NCBI GenBank assembly: GCA_964036295.1
Contig: OZ038463.1
Span: 16,975,069 to 17,039,068 of the forward strand
Length of the DNA: 64,000 nt
Direction of reading: 5' to 3'
Source of the DNA: Plumapathes pennacea
Taxonomy: Eukaryota > Cnidaria > Anthozoa > Antipatharia > Myriopathidae
Under the pieces are notes generated by a model. That model was given only the letters and a program-made list of their open reading frames with translations. It was not told the origin of the DNA and searched no databases. This document shows, piece by piece, positions 38,491-50,400 of the stretch (its first letter is position 1; every line of letters starts with the position of its first letter). The translations under genes were made by a program, and so were the position numbers.

Positions 38491-41400
38491 GTAATGTATG
38501 GTGTTGGGAAGTCTGGTGTGTGTGCCTGAGTGAGTGTGAGATTATGTAAGTAGTTACTGGGTCCTCTCAGTTCAACACTTACAGTACATGTTCCCTGTGT
38601 TTATTATTTGATTTATGTATTTTTGTCTACTTAGTCTTGTTTCATCATATTCCCTGGGAAACCTGACTCGAATAGTTCTTACTACTTAGGTCTCCCAGTA
38701 TTATTATTACTCATTATTGTAAACAGAAATTTATTTATTTTATCTTTGTTACAGTCATTATTGTTACATTGTTTACCAAACCAATAATAAAGTATCACTA
38801 TTTTGGAGGGCCATACGTGGACTTTTCTAAACACAGAGGCTAGTACGGATGTAAGCCTTGTGAAAATATAGAAAATACTCGATCTGTTAAGAAACAAGAG
38901 ATAGGGGAGAAGGTTAAATTCAAGTGTTCCTTTGTGAAAGAGTGAAACTAAAAACTAAGTTCTTATGATTGTGTATCTTCTTTTTCTCAGATACCCGTCC
39001 TATCTTCAAAAATGGTGCGTACACAGTCAAGGTGCTGGAAAACAAAAACATTAGCGAGACATTTTATTTCACAGCTCGCAACTCAAATAACAAGAGTGCC
39101 AACGTTTCGGGCAAAATATTAGGTATGTATACTACAACTGTCATTATGAAACTTCGTTCCATATGCTACGCGGCCGCATGCATCAAAGTTAAAAATGCAT
39201 GAAAGCTTAGAAAAAATAGCCAGGATTTAGAATGTTTAGGATGCACGTTGTCATAAAGTTACTTCTGGGCACCAATAATAAACGTTCAAGTAAATCTGTT
39301 GCCAGAAAGTAGCTACAAACGGGGATGCTGCAAGTTACTAGTGAATAAATAAATATTTAGATGGCATGTTTCCATTTTTTTGTGACGATATCTGGCTAGG
39401 TATATTTTGTATTATTAGTCTTTGTTTTGATTGTGAACAATGCCCTTTTGTCCTCTTCTTGTGTATTTTGAATTACAATGGTGTCTTAGTAAAAATAACG
39501 AGACATGAAACACTGCAATTATCAGATGTGTGACGACACTAACGTTCGCATATACTCTTCTGTATTTACACAGGCGGCCCAAGCTGATTGACTGTGTGAC
39601 GTCACGGTCGGGTTTTATAAGCAAATGTATGGGATATTTTAGTCGATCGATAACTCGAAAAATATTGCGAGAATAAAGCTTAGACTTGCTAACCTTGTTG
39701 TTGTGGTGGTTTTCTTGCTGCTGTAGCGATTTCAGCGTGTCTCGCTGAATTTTTCCTCTCTAACAGAAAAAATTTCAAGGCTGGCAACTCGGTCGATCTG
39801 GCATCCAGAATGGCTCCAGAAAAGTCTCTCAAATGCGGCCTTTCAACCTCCGTATGGCCACAAAACCCAGACATATGTCGAGTTGAATCCTTTTCCCATA
39901 AGACTGTCGCAAAAAAATTTCGAAAACGCCAGTTGAGTCCGAAGAAATTGCCGAAATCGGCCGTCAAAATGATTTCTGACAAGCCGTGAGGCCCATTCTT
40001 GGTCCACGGAAATGGCGTTTGAATTTCATGTCGAGCTCTGATTCGCTGCCTCTTTCGCATGCTAATTCAATTTACCGCGACACCGGGGAAGGGGCAAGGC
40101 TACATTTGTAGTCGGATTTTGAAACGAACCCCGGGCTCCAGGGGAGGATTATTGTCACAACCATTGTCTCGCGCAGGCCAATAGGAGCGATGCCGGCTTT
40201 TCACCTAGCCGAGAAATGTTTTTGTTGTCGTTTTGAGATGTTGCTGTTTCCGAGATGTTTTCAAAGCCTAATTGTCATAGTTCTTCATGCGATACACAAA
40301 GGTTAATACAAATGTAGCCTTGCCCCTCCCCGGTGTCGCGGTAAATTGAATTAGCATGCGAAAGAGGCAGCGAATCAGAGCTCGACATGAAATTCAAACG
40401 CCATTTCCGTGGACCAAGAGTGGGCCTCACGGCTTGTCAGAAACCATTTTGACGGCCGATTTCGGCAATTTCTTCGGACTCAACTGGCGTTTTCGAAATT
40501 TTTTTGCGACAGTCTTATGGGAAAAGGATTCAACTCGACATATGTCTGGGTTTTGTGGCCATACGGAGGTTGAAAGGCCGCATTTGAGAGACTTTTCTGG
40601 AGCCATTCTGGATGCCAGATCGACCGAGTTGCCAGCCTTGAAATTTTTTCTGTTAGAGAGGAAAAATTCAGCGAGACACGCTGAAATCGCTACAGCAGCA
40701 AGAAAACCACCACAACAACAAGGTTAGCAAGTCTAAGCTTTATTCTCGCAATATTTTTCGAGTTATCGATCGACTAAAATATCCCATACATTTGCTTATA
40801 AAACCCGACCGTGACGTCACACAGTCAATCAGCTTGGGCCGCCTGTGGTATTTACTGTGTATTTGGGAAGATATATATGCAGTGCATACAATAGCTATAT
40901 CAAGTGCCCAAAATTTAAAAATATGGCCCGCCAATATATTACTTACCGTGTAGTCGTGAATTGTCATTGTTTGAAAGACGGTAAAAATCAATCACATTCA
41001 TCAATCAGTCACAGAAATGGAGATGACACACCATGATATGACAGGGATATTTAAATATTCAAATTGGATAGTTTACCTGTTTATTATAGTACATTTTATC
41101 AATCGACTACTTTCTGTTTTTTTTTTTTTTTTGTTTCTTTGAAGGTAACCTCGACGATATCTTTGAAATATTTCCGAATACAGCGATGGACAAGTGGACA
41201 CTCAGGAATATAAAGTCTCTTGATTACGAAAGGAGATCGAGCTACATTATCAACATTTCTGCAACTAACAATGACACCCTGAAGAGCACTTTAATCAGTG
41301 TAACTATTGATGTCGAAGACGTGAACGACAATGTCCCAAAATTCAGCAGAAGGTAAATTTGTCTAAAGTTAGTAAAAATAGAATACGTAGTGTGGCTTTT

Positions 41401-44400
41401 ATAGGTTGGTTTTGTTGGTAGATTCATTGATGTCAATTTTCATTGCAGCAAAAGTCTCTAATAAAGCCACTGCTTTTGTTCATAACATTTATCTTACTAG
41501 TTAATAGCCAAGCGAGAGCAGTAGATATTACGCAAGAACTTTTCCGTTTTCAACATAGCAAAATTCTTCACACCTTTTGGTTCAGATGCACTTCCTGCTC
41601 TTTCAACATTAATAACCTGGTGTTGGTTTTACATTTTCAGAGAATACATCTTCACCGTCCCAGAAAATGCTAGTCAGGGTGCATTCGTTGGTCAGATGAA
41701 AGCTACAGACAATGACCTGTCCGCTAATCCAGTAATTGGGTATAATTTATTTCCTGATGGATCTGGCCAACCGTTTGGGATAGATGAAATAACCGGAAAC
41801 GTTACTGTTAACGGAACTCTGGATAGAGAAACGAACGGCAGTTACAATTTTGTTGTTAAAGCCAGCGATGTAGAGCACTCTACCTTTGCAAATTTGTCCA
41901 TTATAGTGTTGGACGTCAATGACAACCCTCCGGTATTCTCTCAGAAACATTACAATGGCAGTATAATGGAAAATGCGACAGTCGGTGCTTTTGTGTTACA
42001 AGTGTCTGCAGTAGACAAAGATATTGGAGCTGATGCTAAAGTCGTTTACACGTTTGTAGGATCTTCCCGACATTTTAGCATAAATGAAACAACTGGAATC
42101 GTTACAGTCAATAGAAGTTTGGACAGAGAAACCAACGACAGTTACAATTTTGTTGCCAAAGCCAGCGATGGAGAGCACTCAACTACTGCAAATTTGTCCA
42201 TTATAGTATTGGACGTTAATGATAACCTTCCGGTATTCTCTAAGAATCACTACAATGGCAGTATAATGGAGAATGCAAGAATCGGTGCTTTTGTGTTACA
42301 AGTGTCTGTAAGTGACTACGATGTTGGAGCTAATGCTGCAGTCGTTTACTCGTTTGAAGGATCTTCCCGACATTTTAGAATAAATGGAACAACTGGAATC
42401 GTTACAGTCAATAGAAGTTTGGACAGAGAAACGAACGACAGTTACAATTTTGTTGTCAAAGCCAGCGATGGAGAGCACTCAACTACTGCAAATTTGTCCA
42501 TTATAGTATTGGACGTTAATGATAACCTTCCGGTATTCTCTAAGAAACACTACAATAGCAGTATAATGGAGAATGCAAGAATCGATGCTTTTGTGTTACA
42601 AGTGTCTGCAAGTGACAACGATGTTGGAGCTAATGCTGCAGTCGTTTACTCGTTTGAAGGATCTTCCCGACATTTTAGCATAAATGAAACAACTGGAATC
42701 GTTACAGTCAATAGAAGTTTGGACAGAGAAACGAACGACAGTTACAATTTTGTTGTCAAAGCCAGCGATGGAGAGCACTCAACTACTGCAAATTTGTCCA
42801 TTATAGTATTGGACGTTAATGATAACCTTCCGGTATTCTCTAAGAAACACTACAATGGCAGTATAATGGAGAATGCAAGAATCGGTGCTTTTGTGTTACA
42901 AGTGTCTGCAAGTGACAACGATGTTGGAGCTAATGCTGCAGTCGTTTACTCGTTTGAGGGATCTTCCCGACATTTTAGCATAAATGAAACAACTGGAATC
43001 GTTACAGTCAATAGAAGTTTGGACAGAGAAACGAACGACAGTTACAATTTTGTTGTCAAAGCCAGCGATGGAGAGCACTCAACTACTGCAAATTTGTCCA
43101 TTATAGTATTGGACGTTAATGATAACCTTCCGGTATTCTCTAAGAAACACTACAATGGCAGTATAATGGAGAATGCAAGAATCGGTGCTTTTGTGTTACA
43201 AGTGTCTGCAAGTGACAACGATGTTGGAGATAATGCTGCAGTCGTTTACTCGTTTGAAGGATCTTCCCGACATTTTAGGATAAATGGAACAACTGGAATC
43301 GTTACAGTCAATAGAAGTTTGGACAGAGAAACGAACGACAGTTACAATTTTGTTGTCAAAGCCAGCGATGGAGAGCACTCAACTACTGCAAATTTGTCCA
43401 TTATAGTATTGGACGTTAATGATAACCTTCCGGTATTCTCTAAGAAACACTACAATGGCAGTATAATGGAGAATGCAAGAATCGGTGCTTTTGTGTTACA
43501 AGTGTCTGCAAGTGACAACGACGTTGGAGCTAATGCTGCAGTCGTTTACTCGTTTGAAGGATCTTCCCGACATTTTAGAATAAATGGAACAACTGGAATC
43601 GTTACAGTCAATAGACGTTTGGACAGAGAAACGAACGGCAGTTACAATTTTGTTGCCAAAGCCAGCGATGGAGAGCACTCAACTACTGCAAATTTGTCCA
43701 TTACAGTATTGGACGTTAATGATAACCTTCCGGTATTCTCTAAGAAACACTACAATGGCAGTATAATGGAGAATGCAAGAATCGGTGCTTTTGTGTTACA
43801 AGTGTCTGCAAGTGACAACGATGTTGGAGCTAATGCTGCAGTCGTTTACTCGTTTGAAGGATCTTCCCGACATTTTAGGATAAATGGAACAACTGGAATC
43901 GTTACAGTTAATATAAGTCTGGACAGAGAAACAAACGACAGCTTCGATTTGGTTGTCAAAGCCAGCAATGGAGAGCACTCCACGTTTGCAAATTTGTCCA
44001 TAATAGTGTTGGACGTTAATGACAACCCTCCAATCTTCTCTAATGAACACTACGATGCCAGTATAATGGCGAATGCAGCAGTCGGTGCTTTTGTGATACA
44101 AGTGTTTGCTGAGGATGATGATATTGGAGCAAATGCTGAAATCGCTTACAAGTTCGAAGGAAATGGTGAACCTTTCAAAATAAATAAAACAAGCGGAAAC
44201 GTTGCGGTTAATGCAAGTCTCGAGCTACAGCAGTACAACTTAAATGTCACCGCTAGCGATGGAGTGCATTACGCTAAAGCAACGTTAGACGTCGAAGTAT
44301 CACAGAAGGTCACTTACCCTGCTGGGAGGGAAGGTAATATTATTTTATTGTCGCTGTTCAGTGGAGATGTTTTTGTTGCTGTTCTTTCTTCTGTTTTTCT

Positions 44401-47400
44401 TCTTCCCTCAGACAATGGACTTAGGGAGCAATGTGGAGAGCTAGAGAGCACATATCTTACATTGCCCAAATTTGTCCCGTTTTTGCCGAAGTTCTATTGC
44501 CTTCATCGTCTCCTTACTAAGGGCCCGGTCGCACTGGGAAGTTTGGTCGATAATAACTCGGCATCGAGAGCAATACGACGGCTTCTTCAATGTTTCGTAG
44601 CAACTTACTGACATATAATGTTTGGATTTAAAATGACGCAAATGTCGATATTAATGTCTTTAAAGTTACGAGTGCGACCGGAGCCTAAGAAGGACTGTCG
44701 TAATTTCTCAAAATGACGTTCACGTCCTGACAACAGCCTGAAAAACACGCGAAAGCACGATGGCCCGAGCTCATGTCAATTTCACATATTCACGTGCTTC
44801 TTTTGTCTTTTGCAAGTAGTAATATATTTTCACCGACGTTGCCGTCGTCCTCTCCCGTCCTGGGCCCGGTTGTTTGAAAGCCGATTAAGCTAATCTGGGA
44901 TTAACGAAATTCTTTCACTCGAACTCTTTGCCAATAAACAGCAAGGTTTTGTTCGAAGATAGATTAAAAAGCTTGTTCCAGCTTAAGACGTATCGAGAAA
45001 GTCGTTGCAGGACGAACCTTCACATTTTGAGGCTTATAAATGACAAGAACGTTTAGACCTAATCCAGGATTAGCCTAATCGTGCTTTGAAAAACCGGACC
45101 CTGGTGCTTAAATTTCCTAATAGGGAAAGCTACAAAGACATAACGATTACGGATAATTATACTTTTTTGCTGGTTCCTCGCGTTGCCGTCGTCGTCCTAG
45201 TTTGCGTTGTGTCTTTTGAGGAATGCAGTCACCCTTTCGTCTCCCTGATGAAATGGAAGTGAATCTGCTGCTAGCAAGTCAATTTTGTAAGGTATTATTT
45301 TTATCCACAGGTACTCTCGACGGCGGAGAGATAGCTGCGATTGCAGTTGGGATATTAATCGGGTTGGTCATATGCATAGCATGGTGAGTACTTCTTGTTT
45401 GGAACCTAAGAATCCCTCTCACTATAAATTACACGCTTGTATGGCCACAGTCAGTCAGTAAAATAGCTATTGCCCCACCGTGATCTGCGAGTTCTCGTGT
45501 GACTAACTACCTCGTTCTATTTTTGTATATATATATTTTTTTTCTTTTTTTTTTTGTATTTTAGAGTGGCTAGTTCGCTACTGTGTACTTCGTAGGGGTA
45601 CGACAGTGAGCTCGGTTTCCTAGTTAATGCTGGTTTAGCAAGCGCAAGTTATCATTCTCTTTCGTCTGTGTTTGCTTTACAAATTATACCGTATGAACTG
45701 GTCGCTTGCACTTGCGCTTGTGTTTGCTCTTGCGCTTGTTTTACTAGTGTGGACCAGCCTTTACCATTTAATTTTTGTTTGTGGGGAAGCCGATGAGCTT
45801 AAGATTGCAAGTGTGTCATCATCGTCATATTCTTTTTTCAAATATAATCAAATCCATCAGCCAAATCGTTCCCTAAATTCACTGCCAACTAGTCTTGTTA
45901 TATTTAGAGTATATTTGAAGCTCCCGTATACTGACGCTCTTGGAAAGCGGAAGAAGTAACTGAAACTGGAACTCGCTGCTTACGAGAATGAATCTTGATA
46001 GCGGCCACACTTAACTCAGAACGATGACCGACGCGCGAAAGAGATCTGGGGTGAGAACAGACTCGAGGCTTGTTAGGATATCAAAAACAACAGGACAAAT
46101 CCAAACTTTTCTTTGCAAAATTTCCAAGTCTGCATAAACTGACACTGCTAATAGAAGCGAATCATACCCACTCAACCTTTCCAAATATGTGGGTCACGTC
46201 ACATTTATCCTAATAAGCCTCGCTCTAGTGCCGAGTTCCAGGTTTCTCCGCGCGTCCGCCATATTTATGAATGCGCTAACGGAAGCTTGAATGACATAGC
46301 ACTTTACTGAACTCTGTCAATCGTCATTTACAATACTGTAAGTGATTTTGGAATAAAGCCATTGTGGCGAAATACTAAATAAACAATAAACTACTTTTGG
46401 TGAGGAAATATGCACGGATAATAGTTCGAGGATATTATCTTTTCCGAGAAGCGAACAGTTGCCCGAGAGCGAAGCTCGGGTGCAACTGTAAGCTTCGAGG
46501 ACTAAATAATGTCCAAGGACAATTATCCGCGCATATTTGCGAGGCCAAAAGTAGTTTATTGTCTTTATTATCCTTCAGATATTTCGTCTCGCAGCGCAAA
46601 TAGTGGCGCGGGGACGCTGAAGCTTTTTGGTGCTTTCTGGAACTGCTTTTTCGACCAAAAAATTGATGTCCTCCTCGGTAGTCATCTCGTAATGTTTTTT
46701 TTTCTTTTCTTTTCTTTTCTTTTCTTTTGTGATTAAATAAATAAAAAATGTTTGGATATTGTCAATAAACAGCGTTAGTTCGCCAGGCGAGGGTTATTCG
46801 CTGATAACGTCCGCTCGGGAGTGTCACGATTCTATTAGTCGCGCGCGGGAGGAAATATTTGGTGGGTCATAATTACTCATATTCCTCTCGAAATAAGTAG
46901 GGACATCACTTCTGGGATCTGTCCTTTACCAGATACACTAATCATGATATACAGTAGGGGCCACCCAATTAATCTCCATTTGTTAACTCCGTGGTAATAC
47001 CTGAAATAAAACTAACCAGATACGCTGCTTATATTTTGTTATAATTATTTTCTTATTTTTGCAGTCTGATTAAATTTGTAAGGAGGAAACGCAATCGTAC
47101 AGATTCTTAGTAAGTATTATATTTCGTTTTCTTATCCTTGAGTTGACGCAGTTCTTGTTGTATGTTGCTTTGGCCACAGGCAACCCAGGCTTAAGGGGCC
47201 TGGAAGCGAGTTTTCATTTTATAAGAGTTTGAGGGGGATCTAGATGGCGCAAAATAATTTAGGAAATACTCAAATAAAAGAAGTGAAAGTGTTTCGGTGT
47301 TTATTTACCTACGAACTATCTGTGGTCGCGATTACATCGTTTTCGGGCAAATTTTGCGCCTGCTGTGGGTAACGATAAGAAAAAAGGGAAGGTAGGAGAT

Positions 47401-50400
47401 GACTCGTTCGAGTGAGTCGAACTCTGGGCGATTTTTCTCCTCAAAATTCAGGCGGGGGGGCTGTGGTTTGGTTAGGCGCCCAGGCCTAACCGCCCACAAA
47501 CGGTTTTCAGTGGTAACGCTTTCCAGACGTACGCATCAAAATGGCCGCGAAGGAGTGAATTTGAGGCGTGCAATGGCGCCGTACTCGTCGGAAATGGAGC
47601 AGACCAGGGATTACCTTGCTCAGATAGTTGGAGAATGTCTTTGCTAATGCTGTGGTTGAGGTAGTATTTGGCTTATTTTGAATTTTGAGGAGAAAAATCG
47701 CCCAGAGTTCGACTCACTCGAACGAGTCGTCTCCTACCTTCCCTTTTTTCTTATCGTTACCCACAGCGGGCGCAAAATTTGCCCGAAAACGATGTAATCG
47801 CGACCACAGATAGTTCGTAGGTAAATAAACACCGAAGCAAAGTTTCACTTCTTTTATTTGAGTATTTCCTAAATTATTTTGCGCCATCTAGATCCCCACT
47901 TAAACTCTTATAAAATGAAAACTCGCTTCCAGGCCCCCTAAGCCTGGGTTGCCTGTGCTTTGGCCATAAGTGTATTTCACGATATAATACAGTAGTGTCA
48001 AAAAGTACCACTGGAAAAACAAGTGATATTGTGTATTTTTTTGCTAGCTACATGGCAACTATACAAACCCTTATTACACCATTTCACATCTTCGAGTGCA
48101 GATAAAGGTCAAAACGAGTGCAAAGATGGGAGCGTATTGCACTCGCCAGGAACCAAATCAACTGGTCTACTAGCTTACGTGGTCAATTTTCGCAAGCAAA
48201 GTTTACAAACGCGTCATCTTTTGTTCCATTTTGCGCGCGGCGAAACTTTTGCCCTGCTTCGTTTGTCGTATAAAGCCCCATGCACACGAGCAAGTTTTCT
48301 ATGACAAGTAATAATAATAATAATAATAATAATTAGCCTTTATTGTTTTATGATTTGTACATATTTGAAATTAATAGCCAAAGCCAGAGGCTTATATTGC
48401 ATAGGCTGGAGGAAAGTCTATAGTGAAAAAAAATACTGACAAATCAAATAACATTAACAGAGAAATAAAAAAAATAATACATACATAATACATACATACA
48501 TACATTGGTCTAATACACAAGCATATATTATACAGTACATTATTACTATAAATACACTTAGCCAGAGACATACACATACATATGCATACACGCACATGCA
48601 TATAATTATCAAAGGCATATCTACATGCATACATATAGTTAGTATAGTTGTAGGGTGAACTAGTAAGTGAGGTGTAGGAAATATGACTTCAATAACCTCT
48701 TGTAGTTAAATTGTTTCAGCGACTGGCGAATTGACAGTTTTCTGTGACAAGCTTTTTTTGCTCGTGTACATGAGAAAATTTGGGCAGATTTTCTGTGACA
48801 AATGCATTTGCTGAAAAGCTGGCGTGCTAGCTTTTTTTATGACAAGGAAAACTTGTCACATGTGAAATTTGATCATGTACACGAAAACTTGTCAAAGTTT
48901 TTCGAAAAACTTTAGCTCCCATGTCTTCATTTGTAAGCGTGTTTGCACGGTCAAGATGGCGGCATTCACAACATTGACAACAAAGTCTTTGAATTAGCCA
49001 AATAATGCAGTTAGCCGCTGGAGGCTTTGAAATCACGCGAAAAGTTTATGGAAGTCAAAGTCAGAAGGAAAAGAAACAACGAAAATTTGTCAAAAAACTT
49101 GTGAAAAAAATAGTGGCTCGACCGTATACACGGGCAAATCATTTGTCACAGAAAATTTGTCATAGAAAACTTGCTCGTGTGCATGGGGCTTAATAAATGA
49201 TTTATTACACGCATGCTCGGAAAAATAGAACAGACTAGTAAAAATACTCCGCCGTATTGCACTCCTTAACGTCCGTAAAAGGAGGTTATTACACAATGTA
49301 CGTAAAACAACGTCATAAGGGATAGGGTCAATCATTACAACCTCCTGCAAAAAATGATGTTTGATTTTCTCCTTGAAGCATCTGAGAAGGATAGGAAGTG
49401 CAGTGTATTGTAAATCGTTTGCTCCGTTCGTTTGACTGTATTGTAAATCTAAAGTGGCTAGCGCTATAGTCTGGTAGTTTTTTTTCCCCTTGTACTTGTG
49501 TCTCTTGTTTTACATCGCCAGAAATTTCAGACATCCGGTTGCGCCATCTTGGAAAAGGCATCAGGTTTCACGCTGAGAGCCGCTCAAGAAATAACAAAGA
49601 AATGTATGGGATCTGATAATAAATTGCGCTTTTCGCTTAACTGAAGCACGTTCGTAAAAATGTTTGGGCAGCATTCGGAAGAAGAAAGCTTCCTAAACAC
49701 AACAGTACAAAAAATATTTATCTCCGGTAAAATTCGATGTGTACTTTTTTGAATTTAAAATTTCGGCCGACGTAAGAAGGGATTGATAGCAGAATACGCT
49801 CAAAACCGGCTACTGTCACTTTTTAAGCTGCACTTAATACAAGAACTTTGGGTACAACGCAAAATGTTTACCCCGTACCTGATTGTCGAAGGATTGAACA
49901 TCTCCTGTGAAGTCTCGGTCAGTCCCCTGGAGCAAATTCGATGTGTACTTTTTGCGTTTGAATTTGCAGTTCACAGCCAGCCGTGGCGAATGCCTCCCGT
50001 GAAATACGCTGACTTCGGATGTTGATATTTTGGGCTGGGAAGCTCCAAATCGCATGAAAATTGCACCAAACGAAGGCTAATTTCAACTGGGTCGGTCAGC
50101 GGCACATCTCCTAAACTAGCAGTCTCTTTTTGAACCGGAGAAGCCCATCCCTCCCCCACCCCACTGAGGCAAAATACGTAACAATGTTGAATATATAAAT
50201 GGCGCATGCTCATACCGCACGCCGCTGGGAAAGACCGGAAGCAATCGTGGACGCAAAATGTCCGGAATTTCTGGCGATGACTTATTAGGTTTTTGACATT
50301 CAGTTTACATATGATGATAAAGCACACTTCCCTTATTATAGGTCTTGTTTATTTATATTTTGCAGCGAGGTATCCCAAAAAAACATCCGAACGAGTAACC

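Larger units (their letters stand above)
34834..38990 (+). other. Receptor intron 6 (4.2 kb)
   Basis: The intron contains a T/C tract (about 34950-35004), a 194-bp MITE (35237-35430), a 5'-truncated non-LTR retrotransposon (about 35470-38800) and a 2.25-kb element inserted inside that. Confidence 0.8.
39569..40847. mobile_element. Foldback element with 0.54-kb arms, each carrying the same 123-codon frame
   Basis: The left arm 39569-40111 and right arm 40306-40847 are near-perfect inverted copies around a spacer of about 194 bp. The ends are CACAGGCGGCCC and its reverse complement. The 7-bp sequence GTATTTA abuts both ends (39562-39568 and 40848-40854), consistent with a target duplication. 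The element at 47175-47957 has the same CACAGGC ends and a 7-bp duplication. It lies in receptor intron 7. Confidence 0.85.

Noticed and set aside
41996-44101. Periodic 60-codon minus-strand frames over the cadherin exon
   Set aside because: They are antisense shadows that recur every 300 bp because the cadherin repeats do.
44334-44611. C-terminal 90 residues of the long cadherin frame
   Set aside because: The exon ends at the GTAATA donor at 44334. The later part of the frame is intron sequence and reads into the MITE at 44521-44685.
46386-46480. tRNA- or hairpin-RNA-like stem
   Set aside because: The pairing is explained by the terminal inverted repeats of a short element; no tRNA boxes fit.
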